A stretch of DNA of 64,000 bases from Pseudofrankia saprophytica. Lineage in GTDB: Bacteria > Actinomycetota > Actinomycetes > Frankiales > Frankiaceae. How positions within the stretch are numbered: position 1 is the stretch's first letter; the number at the start of each line of letters is the position of its first letter. Below the pieces are notes generated by a model, which made no database searches, was not told the origin of the DNA, and was given only the letters and a program-made list of their open reading frames with translations. Made by a program: the position numbers and the translations under genes. Location of the stretch: NCBI RefSeq assembly GCF_000235425.2, contig NZ_KI912266.1:7707130-7771129 (forward strand). The letters are read 5' to 3'. Shown here piece after piece: positions 1 to 7,573 of this stretch.

Positions 1-1587
1 CTCCTCGGCAGCGTGCTGGTCGGACGCGACAGTGGCCTGCCGGGACCGTGGCAGGTCGCCCGGCAGTTCGGCTCCGACGGGCTGAGCCTCTACGCGAACT
101 CGGCCAGGGCGACGCTGGGCGCGGCCGCCCAGGGCTGGCTGTGGGGCAACCTGCTCGCCGTCGCCGCCGCCATGCTGGCCCTGGTCGTTCCCCCCGTCGA
201 ACGGGTTCTGCTGCAGATCGGCGTGGTGTCCTACTGCCTGCCGATCGTGGCGATCGGCCCGGTGTTCGCGATCGTGTTCTCGTCGGGCACGTCCCGGATC
301 GTGCTCGCCGGCATGGCGGTCTTCTTCACCACCCTGATCAACCTCGCCACCGGCCTGCGCGGCGTCGACAGGACCTGGCTCGCGGTCGTCTCCGCCTCCG
401 GCGGCGGCCGGGTCGCCACCCTGCGCAAGGTCCGGCTGCGCGCCGGCCTGCCGAGCCTGTTCCTCGGCCTGCAGATCGCCGCCCCGGCGGCGCTGCTCGG
501 CGCGATCATCGGCGAGTACATCGGTGCCGACGACGGCCTCGGCGTCCTGATGATCAACTCTCAGCAGGGCTTCAACGTGGAGCGGACCTGGGCGACCGCC
601 GTCACCGCCACCGTCGTCGCCGGCGTCCTCTACTGGCTGATCGGGTTCGCCGGCCGCCGGCTGCTGCCCTGGGCGGGCGAGCTGAACGTGCGCGACGTGC
701 AGGCCTCCACCGCCTCCACCTCCGGGCGCCACCGCGGCCTGGCCGCCCGGGCGGTGGGCTCGGTGGGCACCACCGTCGCCTCGTTCGTCGCGGTGCTGGC
801 GATCTGGTGGCTGTTCCTCGTCGCCTTCGGCGTCTCGTCGTTCATCGGCAAGACCCCGCCGCAGGTCTGGGAGTACCTCACCGGCAAGGACGCGCCGATC
901 GGCGACATCCTCGGCCAGGCCGGGACCACGGCCAAGGACGCGCTCATCGGCCTGGCGGGCGGCGCTGGGGTGGCGGTCGTCGTCGCCGTCGCCTTCTACC
1001 TCTGGCCGGTCGTCGAACGGTCACTGATCGGCGTCGCCCTGGCGATGCGCTCCATCCCGCTGGTCGCGATGACGCCGGTCATCGTCCTCATCTTCGGCCG
1101 CGGGCTGCTGGGCGTCACGGTGATCGCCGGGACCGTCACCTTCTTCCCGACGCTGGTCAACGTCGGCGACGCGCTGGCCACCTCCTCCCGGGACGCGACC
1201 GCCATGATGCGCGCCCTCGGGGCGTCCCGCTGGCAGACCCTGCGCAAGGTGCAGGCGCCGACCGCGCTGCCGGCGTTGTTCGTCTCGCTGCGCACCGCGG
1301 CCCCACTCGCCATCACCGGCGCGCTGCTCGCCGAATGGCTCGCCACCGGCCAGGGCCTCGGCTACGGCACGGTGCAGGCGCTCGTCCAGTCCGACTACCT
1401 GACGCTGTGGTCGGAGGTCGTGGTCGTGACCTGCCTGTCCGCCGTCCTCTACATCGGCATCGGGCTGCTGGAGAAGGCGGTGATGCTCCGCTTCAACGGC
1501 CAGCCCGCCGCGACCGCCGCGTCCGAGCCGGCGCGTGCCGCGGTCCCGGGCACGTTGGTGGGCGCCACGGGCGGTGCCAGGGCATGA
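1..1587 (+). CDS. ABC transporter permease with two fused membrane domains, 5' partial
   Basis: Inner-membrane permease of an importer of the nitrate/sulfonate/taurine class. The frame is open from the first base, so the true start probably lies outside the window; the first in-window start is a GTG at 13. Two homologous halves can be seen. Each carries an EAA-type loop that would contact the ATPase: residues ~126-148 (core SASGGGRVATLRKV) and ~398-420 (core RALGASRWQTLRKV), counted from the GTG. Several hydrophobic segments surround each loop. Family members usually have one such domain and dimerise; here both are in one chain. No ATPase or binding protein is in view and they are presumably upstream. 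The substrate cannot be read from the sequence. A regulator and oxidoreductases follow. Confidence 0.85.
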   Translation, partial: LLGSVLVGRDSGLPGPWQVARQFGSDGLSLYANSARATLGAAAQGWLWGNLLAVAAAMLALVVPPVERVLLQIGVVSYCLPIVAIGPVFAIVFSSGTSRIVLAGMAVFFTTLINLATGLRGVDRTWLAVVSASGGGRVATLRKVRLRAGLPSLFLGLQIAAPAALLGAIIGEYIGADDGLGVLMINSQQGFNVERTWATAVTATVVAGVLYWLIGFAGRRLLPWAGELNVRDVQASTASTSGRHRGLAARAVGSVGTTVASFVAVLAIWWLFLVAFGVSSFIGKTPPQVWEYLTGKDAPIGDILGQAGTTAKDALIGLAGGAGVAVVVAVAFYLWPVVERSLIGVALAMRSIPLVAMTPVIVLIFGRGLLGVTVIAGTVTFFPTLVNVGDALATSSRDATAMMRALGASRWQTLRKVQAPTALPALFVSLRTAAPLAITGALLAEWLATGQGLGYGTVQALVQSDYLTLWSEVVVVTCLSAVLYIGIGLLEKAVMLRFNGQPAATAASEPARAAVPGTLVGATGGARA

Positions 1588-1622
1588 GCGCCGGGTACCC
1601 GCGGGAGATAACGTGAGTCGCC

Positions 1623-2228
1623 GTGCAGAAGCCCCAGTCCGTCCAGCCGGGCCCCGCGGATGCCTTCGGAGACATCGGCATCCGGCTGGGGGCGGTGATC
1701 CGGAAGCTGCGGCGCGAGCAGGGGCTCACCCTGGTCCAGCTCGCCGACCTCTCCAAGCTGTCGAACCCGTTCCTCAGCCAGCTCGAGCGCGGGCTGACCA
1801 GGGCGAGCATGGAGTCGCTGCACCGGATCGCCCGGGCGCTCGGCAGCACCGCGCCCGGCCTGCTCGCCGCCGCCGGGGAGGACTCGACGGCGCCACGGGT
1901 GTCGCTGCGCCGCAGCGGGGAGGGGCAGGTCCATCGGCACGCCCTGGGGGTCACCCGGCCACTGGTGTCGGGGACCCGCGGAATGTACCCGGTGGAGTTC
2001 ACGGTCACCTCCGGCCGCTACGAGGAGTACTTCGAGCACGAGACCGCCGAGATGATCTACCTCCTCTCGGGCCAGCTCGAGGTGGACCTCGACGCGGAGG
2101 GCACGCACCTGCTCGGCGTCGGCGACGTCCTCTACTTCTCCGGCGGGGTAAGGCACCGCTGGCGCGCCTGCGCTGGCCGCACCGCCCGGGCACTGGTGGT
2201 GCAGGCCGGCCACAACCCGCACGCCTGA
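1623..2228 (+). CDS. XRE-family regulator with C-terminal cupin domain
   Basis: Predicted DNA-binding transcriptional regulator of 201 residues. A helix-turn-helix of the Cro/CI type spans residues ~17-74 (LTLVQLADLSKLSNPFLSQL is the recognition region). A cupin barrel occupies the C-terminal half (~115-195), with EMIYLLSGQLEVDL and GDVLYFSGGVRHRW as its two strand motifs. In this family the cupin senses a small ligand or metal, and targets are usually neighbouring catabolic or transport genes. The GTG start lies 35 bases after the permease stop, so it may be co-transcribed with the permease and control it. The ligand is unknown. Confidence 0.9.
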   Translation: MQKPQSVQPGPADAFGDIGIRLGAVIRKLRREQGLTLVQLADLSKLSNPFLSQLERGLTRASMESLHRIARALGSTAPGLLAAAGEDSTAPRVSLRRSGEGQVHRHALGVTRPLVSGTRGMYPVEFTVTSGRYEEYFEHETAEMIYLLSGQLEVDLDAEGTHLLGVGDVLYFSGGVRHRWRACAGRTARALVVQAGHNPHA

Positions 2229-2283
2229 CACGTTCCCCGGCCTCCGGTTGCCCGCTCCCGGGTCGGGCGCGGTGACCGGCCGG

Positions 2284-2742
2284 ATGATGCACCTCAACGC
2301 GTTCCTGCAGGGCATCGGGCAGCTGTCGGTCCTGCTCGACTTCGACCTGACCGGCCACCCGGTCGACGGCCCGCTGCCGGACGTCGGCGCAGGCACCGAG
2401 GGCGGGCAGAGCCGGTTCGACATGATCGTCACGATGGCCCGCCGCGAGGACCTGACCATCCGCCAGCTCGCCGCCCGCTTCGCCGCCTCCCGCGGCCACC
2501 ATCTCGTCGTCGGCACCCCGGGCGACATCGCCGACGAGATGCAGGCCTGGTTCGAGAGCGGTGGCGCCGACGGGTTCAACCTCATGCCGCTGCTGCTGCC
2601 CGAGAGCCTCGCCGACTTCGTCGAGCTGGTCGTGCCCGAGCTGCAGCGACGCGGCATCTTCCGCACCGAGTACACCGCCACGACGCTGCGCGGCCACTAC
2701 GGGCTGGCGCGGCCCGCCGCCGTGCGCGCCGCACTCGCCTAG
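2284..2742 (+). pseudogene. Truncated flavin-dependent monooxygenase of the NtaA/SnaA/DszA (LLM) family
   Basis: Only the last third of a ~440-residue FMN-dependent monooxygenase is present (about 152 residues from the ATG at 2284). Recognisable C-terminal hallmarks are LTIRQLAARFA, VVGTPGDIADEMQAWF, ADGFNLMPLLLP and VVPELQRRGIFRTEY, in the family order and with no internal stop. The N-terminal TIM-barrel half that holds most of the FMN site is missing, and nothing like it lies in the 55 bases back to the cupin regulator. No convincing ribosome site precedes 2284. I read it as a deletion remnant that is probably inactive. Its neighbours suggest that a monooxygenase once belonged to this transport/oxidation cluster. 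Confidence 0.75.
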
Positions 2743-2848
2743 CGGGCCAGAGGACTCGCGAAATGATCTCCGCTCACGCGCCCTCTGGCCCCGGGCCGGG
2801 GCCGAGCCCGGTACCGGTACCGGTCCCCAGATCGCTGAGGAGCCTGCT

Positions 2849-3622
2849 GTGCCTGTCCTCTCCGGCCACGTCGCCCTGGTCACCGGTTCCAGCCGGGGGC
2901 TTGGCGCCACGATCGCCCGCCGGCTCGCCGCCGACGGGGCGACCGTCGTCGTGAACTACCGCGCCCGCCAGGACCTCGCGGACGAGGTGGCCGCCGGGAT
3001 CCGCGCCGCCGGCGGCAGCGCCCTGGCGATCGGCGCCGACACGACCGACGAGGAGGCCGTGCGGGACATGGTCGCGCGGATCGTCGCCGAGGCGGGCCCG
3101 GTCCGGCTGCTGGTCAACAACTCCGGGATCATGAGCCGCTCCTCGGTCGAGGAGATGGACGTCGCCAGCTGGGACGAGATGATGACCTCTCACCTGCGCT
3201 CGGCGTTCCTCGTCACCCGCGAGTGCCTGCGCGCCGGCACGTCGACGCTGGCGCCACTGCCCGGCCGGCGGATCGCCGCCAAGGTCGTCAACATCGGCAG
3301 CGGGATCGTCACCGCCACCGGCCGCGCCAAGATCGGCGCCGTGCACTACGTCACCGCGAAGGCCGGGCTGGTCGGCTTCACCCAGGCGCTCGCGGCGGAG
3401 CTCGCCCCGCGCATGACGGTGAACCTCGTCGCCCCGGGGATCCACTTCACCGACATGAACGGCGGACCGGCCGACGACGCCACCCGCGAGACGCTCGCCG
3501 GCATCTTCCTGCTCGGCCTGCCCCGGGACGAGGACGTCGCCGCCACCGTCGCCTACCTGCTGTCCCCGGACGCCGACCACGTCACCGCTGAGACGATCAC
3601 CCCGAACGGCGGCGCGGCCTGA
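2849..3622 (+). CDS. SDR-family NAD(P)-dependent oxidoreductase
   Basis: Classical short-chain dehydrogenase/reductase of 257 residues, cytosolic. The nucleotide motif is TGSSRGLG (residues 12-19), followed by VNNSG. The catalytic residues look like Ser151, Tyr167 and Lys171 (HYVTAK), with a slightly longer gap between Ser and Tyr than usual. The VAPG segment follows, as the family expects. The GTG at 2849 was chosen because GAGGAG sits just upstream and it gives the normal N-terminus; the frame is open for 288 bases further upstream. The gene lies 41 bases before the 2OG oxygenase on the same strand, probably in one transcript. The substrate is unknown. Confidence 0.9.
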   Translation: MPVLSGHVALVTGSSRGLGATIARRLAADGATVVVNYRARQDLADEVAAGIRAAGGSALAIGADTTDEEAVRDMVARIVAEAGPVRLLVNNSGIMSRSSVEEMDVASWDEMMTSHLRSAFLVTRECLRAGTSTLAPLPGRRIAAKVVNIGSGIVTATGRAKIGAVHYVTAKAGLVGFTQALAAELAPRMTVNLVAPGIHFTDMNGGPADDATRETLAGIFLLGLPRDEDVAATVAYLLSPDADHVTAETITPNGGAA

Positions 3623-3663
3623 CGCCGGTGGCGCCGCCGGCCGACACCCGAAAGGCAGTAAAC

Positions 3664-4644
3664 ATGAACCAGATCCAGATCCAGATCCCCGTGATCGACC
3701 TGGGCCAGGTGCTCGCCGGCGCCGACACGGCCCCGGTCGTGGCCGAGCTGCGCCGGGCCCTCGCCGAGGTCGGCTTCCTGCAGGTCGTCGGGCACGGCGT
3801 CCCGGCTGCCCTCGTCGAGGCCGCGTACGCCACGATGGACCAGATCGCGGCGCTGCCGGACGACGAGCGGCGCGCCCTGGTCCGGCCGCGGGCCAGCCAG
3901 CGCGGCCTCTTCGAGGAGATCGACGGCCAGGGCCGCGTCCTCAACCGGGCGCTGCAGTTCATCACCTACGACGACCTGGCCGCCGCCGAGGCCGACGGCG
4001 CCGTCGGCGGGCACCCCGACTACTTCGTGCCCAACGTCTGGCCCGAGGCGATGCCCGGCTTCCGGGCCACCTGGCGGCGGTACGCCGAGGCCACCCGCGA
4101 ACTGGCGCGTACCCTCATGTCGCTGTTCGCCCAGGCCCTGGACCTGCCCGCGGACCATTTCGCCGCGCCGTTCGCCAAGGACGTCACGCTGTTCTCCGCC
4201 AACCTCTACCCGCCCCAGCCCACCCGCGCCGACCACGAGGACGTCCTGCTCACACCGCACGCCGACTCCGGCGGGCTGACGGTGCTGCACCAGCGGGGCG
4301 ACTACGAGGGCCTGCAGATCCGCGGCCTCGACGGCGGATGGATCACCGTGCCGCTGCGCGAGGACGCCTTCGTCATCAACATCGGCCACCTGCTCAGCCG
4401 GTGGACCAACGGGCGCTACCCGGCCACCGTCCACCGCGTCGTCGCCGGCCCGACCCCGGCCAACCAGCGGCAGTCGATCGCCATGTTCTTCCTGCCGAGT
4501 GTCGACACGGTCGTCGCCCCGGTGCCGACGATGGTCGGCGCGGACGGCCCCCGGTTCGAGCCGGTCACCGCCTACGACTGGCAGCGCCAGTTCATGGAGA
4601 AGTACGTCCTGACCAACACCTACGCCGAGCCCGCGAACGCCTGA
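3664..4644 (+). CDS. 2-oxoglutarate/Fe(II)-dependent oxygenase (isopenicillin N synthase-like)
   Basis: Non-heme iron oxygenase of 326 residues. The N-terminal DIOX_N segment begins at PVIDLGQVL. The iron triad is visible as His199-x-Asp201 (TPHADSGG) and His257 (YPATVHRVV). The 2-oxoglutarate-binding Arg-x-Ser follows ten residues later in RQSIAMF. Length and order fit the IPNS/gibberellin-oxidase/ethylene-forming superfamily, whose bacterial members hydroxylate or desaturate small molecules. ATG 3664 follows GAAAGGCAGTAAAC. With the SDR before it, this could form a hydroxylation-then-oxidation pair (inference). Confidence 0.9.
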   Translation: MNQIQIQIPVIDLGQVLAGADTAPVVAELRRALAEVGFLQVVGHGVPAALVEAAYATMDQIAALPDDERRALVRPRASQRGLFEEIDGQGRVLNRALQFITYDDLAAAEADGAVGGHPDYFVPNVWPEAMPGFRATWRRYAEATRELARTLMSLFAQALDLPADHFAAPFAKDVTLFSANLYPPQPTRADHEDVLLTPHADSGGLTVLHQRGDYEGLQIRGLDGGWITVPLREDAFVINIGHLLSRWTNGRYPATVHRVVAGPTPANQRQSIAMFFLPSVDTVVAPVPTMVGADGPRFEPVTAYDWQRQFMEKYVLTNTYAEPANA

Positions 4645-4692
4645 GCCCGGCGCGCCTCGCGGGCCGCCGTTCCGGCACGCCTCGCGGGCTCA
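4642..4692. terminator. Inverted repeat spanning the stop codons of two convergent genes
   Basis: TGAGCCCG (4642-4649) and CGGGCTCA (4685-4692) are exact inverted repeats. They contain the stop codons of the oxygenase and of the LuxR regulator. A 14-base near-direct repeat (CTCGCGGGC cores) lies in the loop. It may terminate in both directions, but the stem is short and there is no T-run. Confidence 0.3.
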
Positions 4693-5355
4693 GGGGATGG
4701 CACGCCAGGACTGGATGCGGTGGTGGTCCGGGGCGAATCCGTGGTTGACGCCCCACAGCACGGCCTGGGAGCGGCTGGCCACACCGATCTTGCGGTAGAG
4801 CGCGCGGATGTAGGACTTCACCGTGTTCGGGCTCAGGCAGGTGATCTTCGCGACCTCGAGGTTGTTGCGCCCCTGGGTGATCAGTGCGAGGACCTCAGCC
4901 TCCCGTTCGGTGAGGCCCTCGTTCCGGCCCGGCCAGTCCTGGCCGGTGGTGGCGCGGGAGCGCGGCGACGGGCTCACGACGATGTCGCCCGCGTGCACGG
5001 CCTCGAGCGCGGAGACGAGCTCGCGGCCGGTGAGCGTCTTCGACAGGTAGCCACTCGCGCCCCGGGCGAGGGCACCCTCGACCAGGCTCGTGTGGAAGTT
5101 CCAGGTGTAGATGACGAGCCGGCCCGTGTGCCGGTTCGCGAGGATGTCCGCGATCTCCTCGCCGCCGGCCTCCGGCTGGGCGAAGGAGTCGTACAGCACG
5201 ATGTCGACGTCCTGGGCGACCGGGCGGTTCGTGTCGATCTCGACGACGAGGACGCGATCCAGATAGGGCGCCAGGATGCGGGCTACGCCGGCCAGCACCA
5301 CGTCATAGTCGTCGACCAACGCGACGGTGATCGGTCTGGATGCTCCGCCCGTCAC
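4690..5355 (-). CDS. NarL/FixJ-type response regulator (LuxR HTH)
   Basis: Two-component response regulator of 221 residues. The receiver domain (~9-125) has the acidic pair Asp15-Asp16, a phospho-acceptor Asp56 in VLYDSF, a Thr in VIYTWN and the conserved Lys in YLSKTL. The C-terminal LuxR helix-turn-helix starts at LTEREAEVLAL and includes SPNTVKSYI. No histidine kinase is adjacent, so the partner is unknown. The MscS channel gene ends only 12 bases upstream on the same strand, which suggests co-transcription and a link to envelope or osmotic stress (inference). Confidence 0.9.
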   Translation of the reverse strand: MTGGASRPITVALVDDYDVVLAGVARILAPYLDRVLVVEIDTNRPVAQDVDIVLYDSFAQPEAGGEEIADILANRHTGRLVIYTWNFHTSLVEGALARGASGYLSKTLTGRELVSALEAVHAGDIVVSPSPRSRATTGQDWPGRNEGLTEREAEVLALITQGRNNLEVAKITCLSPNTVKSYIRALYRKIGVASRSQAVLWGVNHGFAPDHHRIQSWRAIP

Positions 5356-5367
5356 CTGTAGGACGTA

Positions 5368-6669
5368 TCACGGATCCGTCTCGGCGGTCTCGCTAAAGGT
5401 CCGAGACCGCCGTTCCGCCTCCAGGTTGCCGCCGAACAGCCGCGCGTCGCCGCCGTCGGGCGCGCCCGCGCGGGGCGGCCCCGTCGCGGCGCCGCGCTCG
5501 CCGTCCGGCCCGCGGCCCGCGGCCACGCCGACGGCCACGCGCTCGCCGGTCCGATGCCCGTTCGCCGTCCCGGTGGCGGCGGGTGAGCCCGGCCGTCCCG
5601 GGCTCTTGACGAGGTCCGGGTAGGGCGGCTCGATCCGGGTCCGCGGCAGCGACGCCGGGCTGTTCTCGCGCAGCCACCGCACCATCGCCTCGCGCACCAG
5701 GCAGCGCAGGTCGAAGACCGTCGGCCCGTCCTTCCCGCTGACCAGGACGCGGACCCGCACGTATCCGGCGACCGCGTCGGTCACCTGCAGGACGGCGACC
5801 CGGCCGTCCCACAGCTCCGTACCAGCCAGGACCTCGTGCAGCTGCGCGCGCAGGTCCTCCGTGGGCACGCTCCAGTCGAGGTCGAGCTCGACGGCGCCGA
5901 GGACGGCGGACTCCCGCCTCGTCCAGTTCTGGAACGGTGTCGTCGTGAAGTAGGTCGACGGCAGGATCATCCGACGGTCGTCCCAGATGTGCACGACGAC
6001 GTAGGTGAGGGTGATCTCCTCGATGCGTCCCCACTCGTCCTCGACGACGACGACGTCGTCGACCCGGATCGCGTCGGTGAACGCCAGTTGCAGGCCGGCG
6101 AACATGTTGGCCAGCGAGGTCTGCGCGGCCAGGCCCGCGACGATGCCGACGACGCCGGCGGACGCGAAGATGCTCGCGCCGGCGACCCGGACGCTCGGGA
6201 AGGTCATCAGCATCGCCGCGACCGCGATGACCGTGATGACGGCGGTGGTGATCCTGCGCACCAGCGTGACCTGGGTGCGGACCCGGCGGGCGTGCCGGTT
6301 GTCGGCGACGTCGGTCCGGTAGCGGGCGAGCGCGAGATCCTCGAGCACGAACGCGGCGACCGTGGTCAGCCAGGCGAACCCCCCGATGAGCGCGAGCCCG
6401 AGGATCCGGATGAGCGCCAGGGTCCAGTCCTCGCGCGGCGCCGCGTTCGCCGCGACGAGCAGGCCGAGCAGGACCGCGGTGATCCGCAGGGGCCGCCGGC
6501 CGCGCCGGGACATGTCCGCGGCGATCTCGTAGTGCCGTCCGGCGCGCCGGACGAGCCAGTCGAGGACGAACGCCAGCAGGAAGCCTGCGGTGCCGGCCAC
6601 GGCGAGGATGACGAGCACCGCGGGCGTCGAGTCGAGGGCGGGCAGGGACATCGCGGAGGGACTGCTCAC
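5368..6669 (-). CDS. Mechanosensitive ion channel (MscS family)
   Basis: Membrane channel, ~433 residues from the GTG at 6669, chosen because GGGAG lies eight bases upstream; ATG 6651 and GTG 6675 are alternatives. Four or more hydrophobic segments precede a pore-lining, Gly/Ala-rich helix (VVGIVAGLAAQTSLAN). The MscS beta domain follows (IRVDDVVVVEDEWGRIEEI and LPSTYFTTTPFQNWTR). The C-terminal ~70 residues are polar and Gly/Arg-rich, probably disordered. Such channels release solutes on hypo-osmotic shock. It is the first gene of a likely two-gene unit with the response regulator. Confidence 0.9.
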   Translation of the reverse strand: MSSPSAMSLPALDSTPAVLVILAVAGTAGFLLAFVLDWLVRRAGRHYEIAADMSRRGRRPLRITAVLLGLLVAANAAPREDWTLALIRILGLALIGGFAWLTTVAAFVLEDLALARYRTDVADNRHARRVRTQVTLVRRITTAVITVIAVAAMLMTFPSVRVAGASIFASAGVVGIVAGLAAQTSLANMFAGLQLAFTDAIRVDDVVVVEDEWGRIEEITLTYVVVHIWDDRRMILPSTYFTTTPFQNWTRRESAVLGAVELDLDWSVPTEDLRAQLHEVLAGTELWDGRVAVLQVTDAVAGYVRVRVLVSGKDGPTVFDLRCLVREAMVRWLRENSPASLPRTRIEPPYPDLVKSPGRPGSPAATGTANGHRTGERVAVGVAAGRGPDGERGAATGPPRAGAPDGGDARLFGGNLEAERRSRTFSETAETDP

Positions 6670-6823
6670 GGGCACGGCTCCCGAGGTTGGTTTCCGCCGG
6701 CACGGCATGGCGTGGCCTGCCGCTTTGAACGACTCCCTCGGCTCTGCCCCGGTTTGCTCCGGATCAACACGTGATGGCCGCCACAGCCGCCACCGCGGTA
6801 GCGGTAGCGATAGCAGCCTTGGC

Positions 6824-7447
6824 TCACGGTCGAGCCGCGGGTTCCTTGTCGCCCGCGCGCAGGACGGAGAAGACCCGGTCGACGGTTTCCCGCTTCTCCC
6901 CCGCCGGGGCCACGTAGTCGATCGCGGCGCGGGCGGCCGCCTCACCGAGCGTTCTGCTGATCACCCAGGCGGCGAGGTACTGCGACGCGAGACAGCCGCC
7001 CGCCGTGGCGATGTTCCCGACCGCGCGGAACGGCGCGTCCACCACCTGGACGCCGCACGCCTCCACCCACGGGCGGCTGGTGACGTCCGTGCACGTCGGA
7101 ATCGACGCCAGGAGGCCCAGCCGGGCCAGAACCAGGGCACCGGAGCACTGCGAACCGATCAGCTGCCGGGTCGCGTCCAGCGAGAACGATCCGAGCAGGT
7201 GGTCGTCCTGGATCACGTCCCGCGTCCTGATTCCGCTTCCGACCAGCACCACGTCGGCCTCCGCGGCGAAGTCGAGCGGGCGCTGGCCGGTCACCTCGAC
7301 GCCGTTCATCGAGGTGACGACCGGCGTCGGGGTGGTGATGTACGCCGTGAGCCCGTCCGGACGGCATCGGTTGATGATCGCGGCGGCGACGAAGCTGTCC
7401 AGCTCGTTGAACCCGTCGAACGTCAGGACGGCGACCCGCACGACCAT
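6824..7447 (-). CDS. DJ-1/PfpI-family protein
   Basis: Class I glutamine-amidotransferase-like fold of 207 residues. The start is ATG 7447, with GGGGAGG upstream. A DUF4066-like beginning (RVAVLTFDGFNELD) and the nucleophile-elbow Cys in IGSQCSGALVLA are visible. The distal AGGCLASQYLA segment is typical of the GlxA/ThiJ branch. Members include chaperone-like and isonitrile-hydratase-like enzymes; the sequence does not decide between them. It stands alone between a channel and a GH2 gene, with 173 bases on its 3' side and 126 on its 5' side in which I see no gene. Confidence 0.85.
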   Translation of the reverse strand: MVVRVAVLTFDGFNELDSFVAAAIINRCRPDGLTAYITTPTPVVTSMNGVEVTGQRPLDFAAEADVVLVGSGIRTRDVIQDDHLLGSFSLDATRQLIGSQCSGALVLARLGLLASIPTCTDVTSRPWVEACGVQVVDAPFRAVGNIATAGGCLASQYLAAWVISRTLGEAAARAAIDYVAPAGEKRETVDRVFSVLRAGDKEPAARP

Positions 7448-7573
7448 CTTCTGCCTCCCCTGCAGCCGGCCCCGATACCCGGACCGTACCGGGCCCACCA
7501 GCTCGGGTCGTGCCCCTTTTCGCTCTGTCCATAGACGCCGGGCGAGCGGGCGAAATCTTCTAGCATTCGGAGG

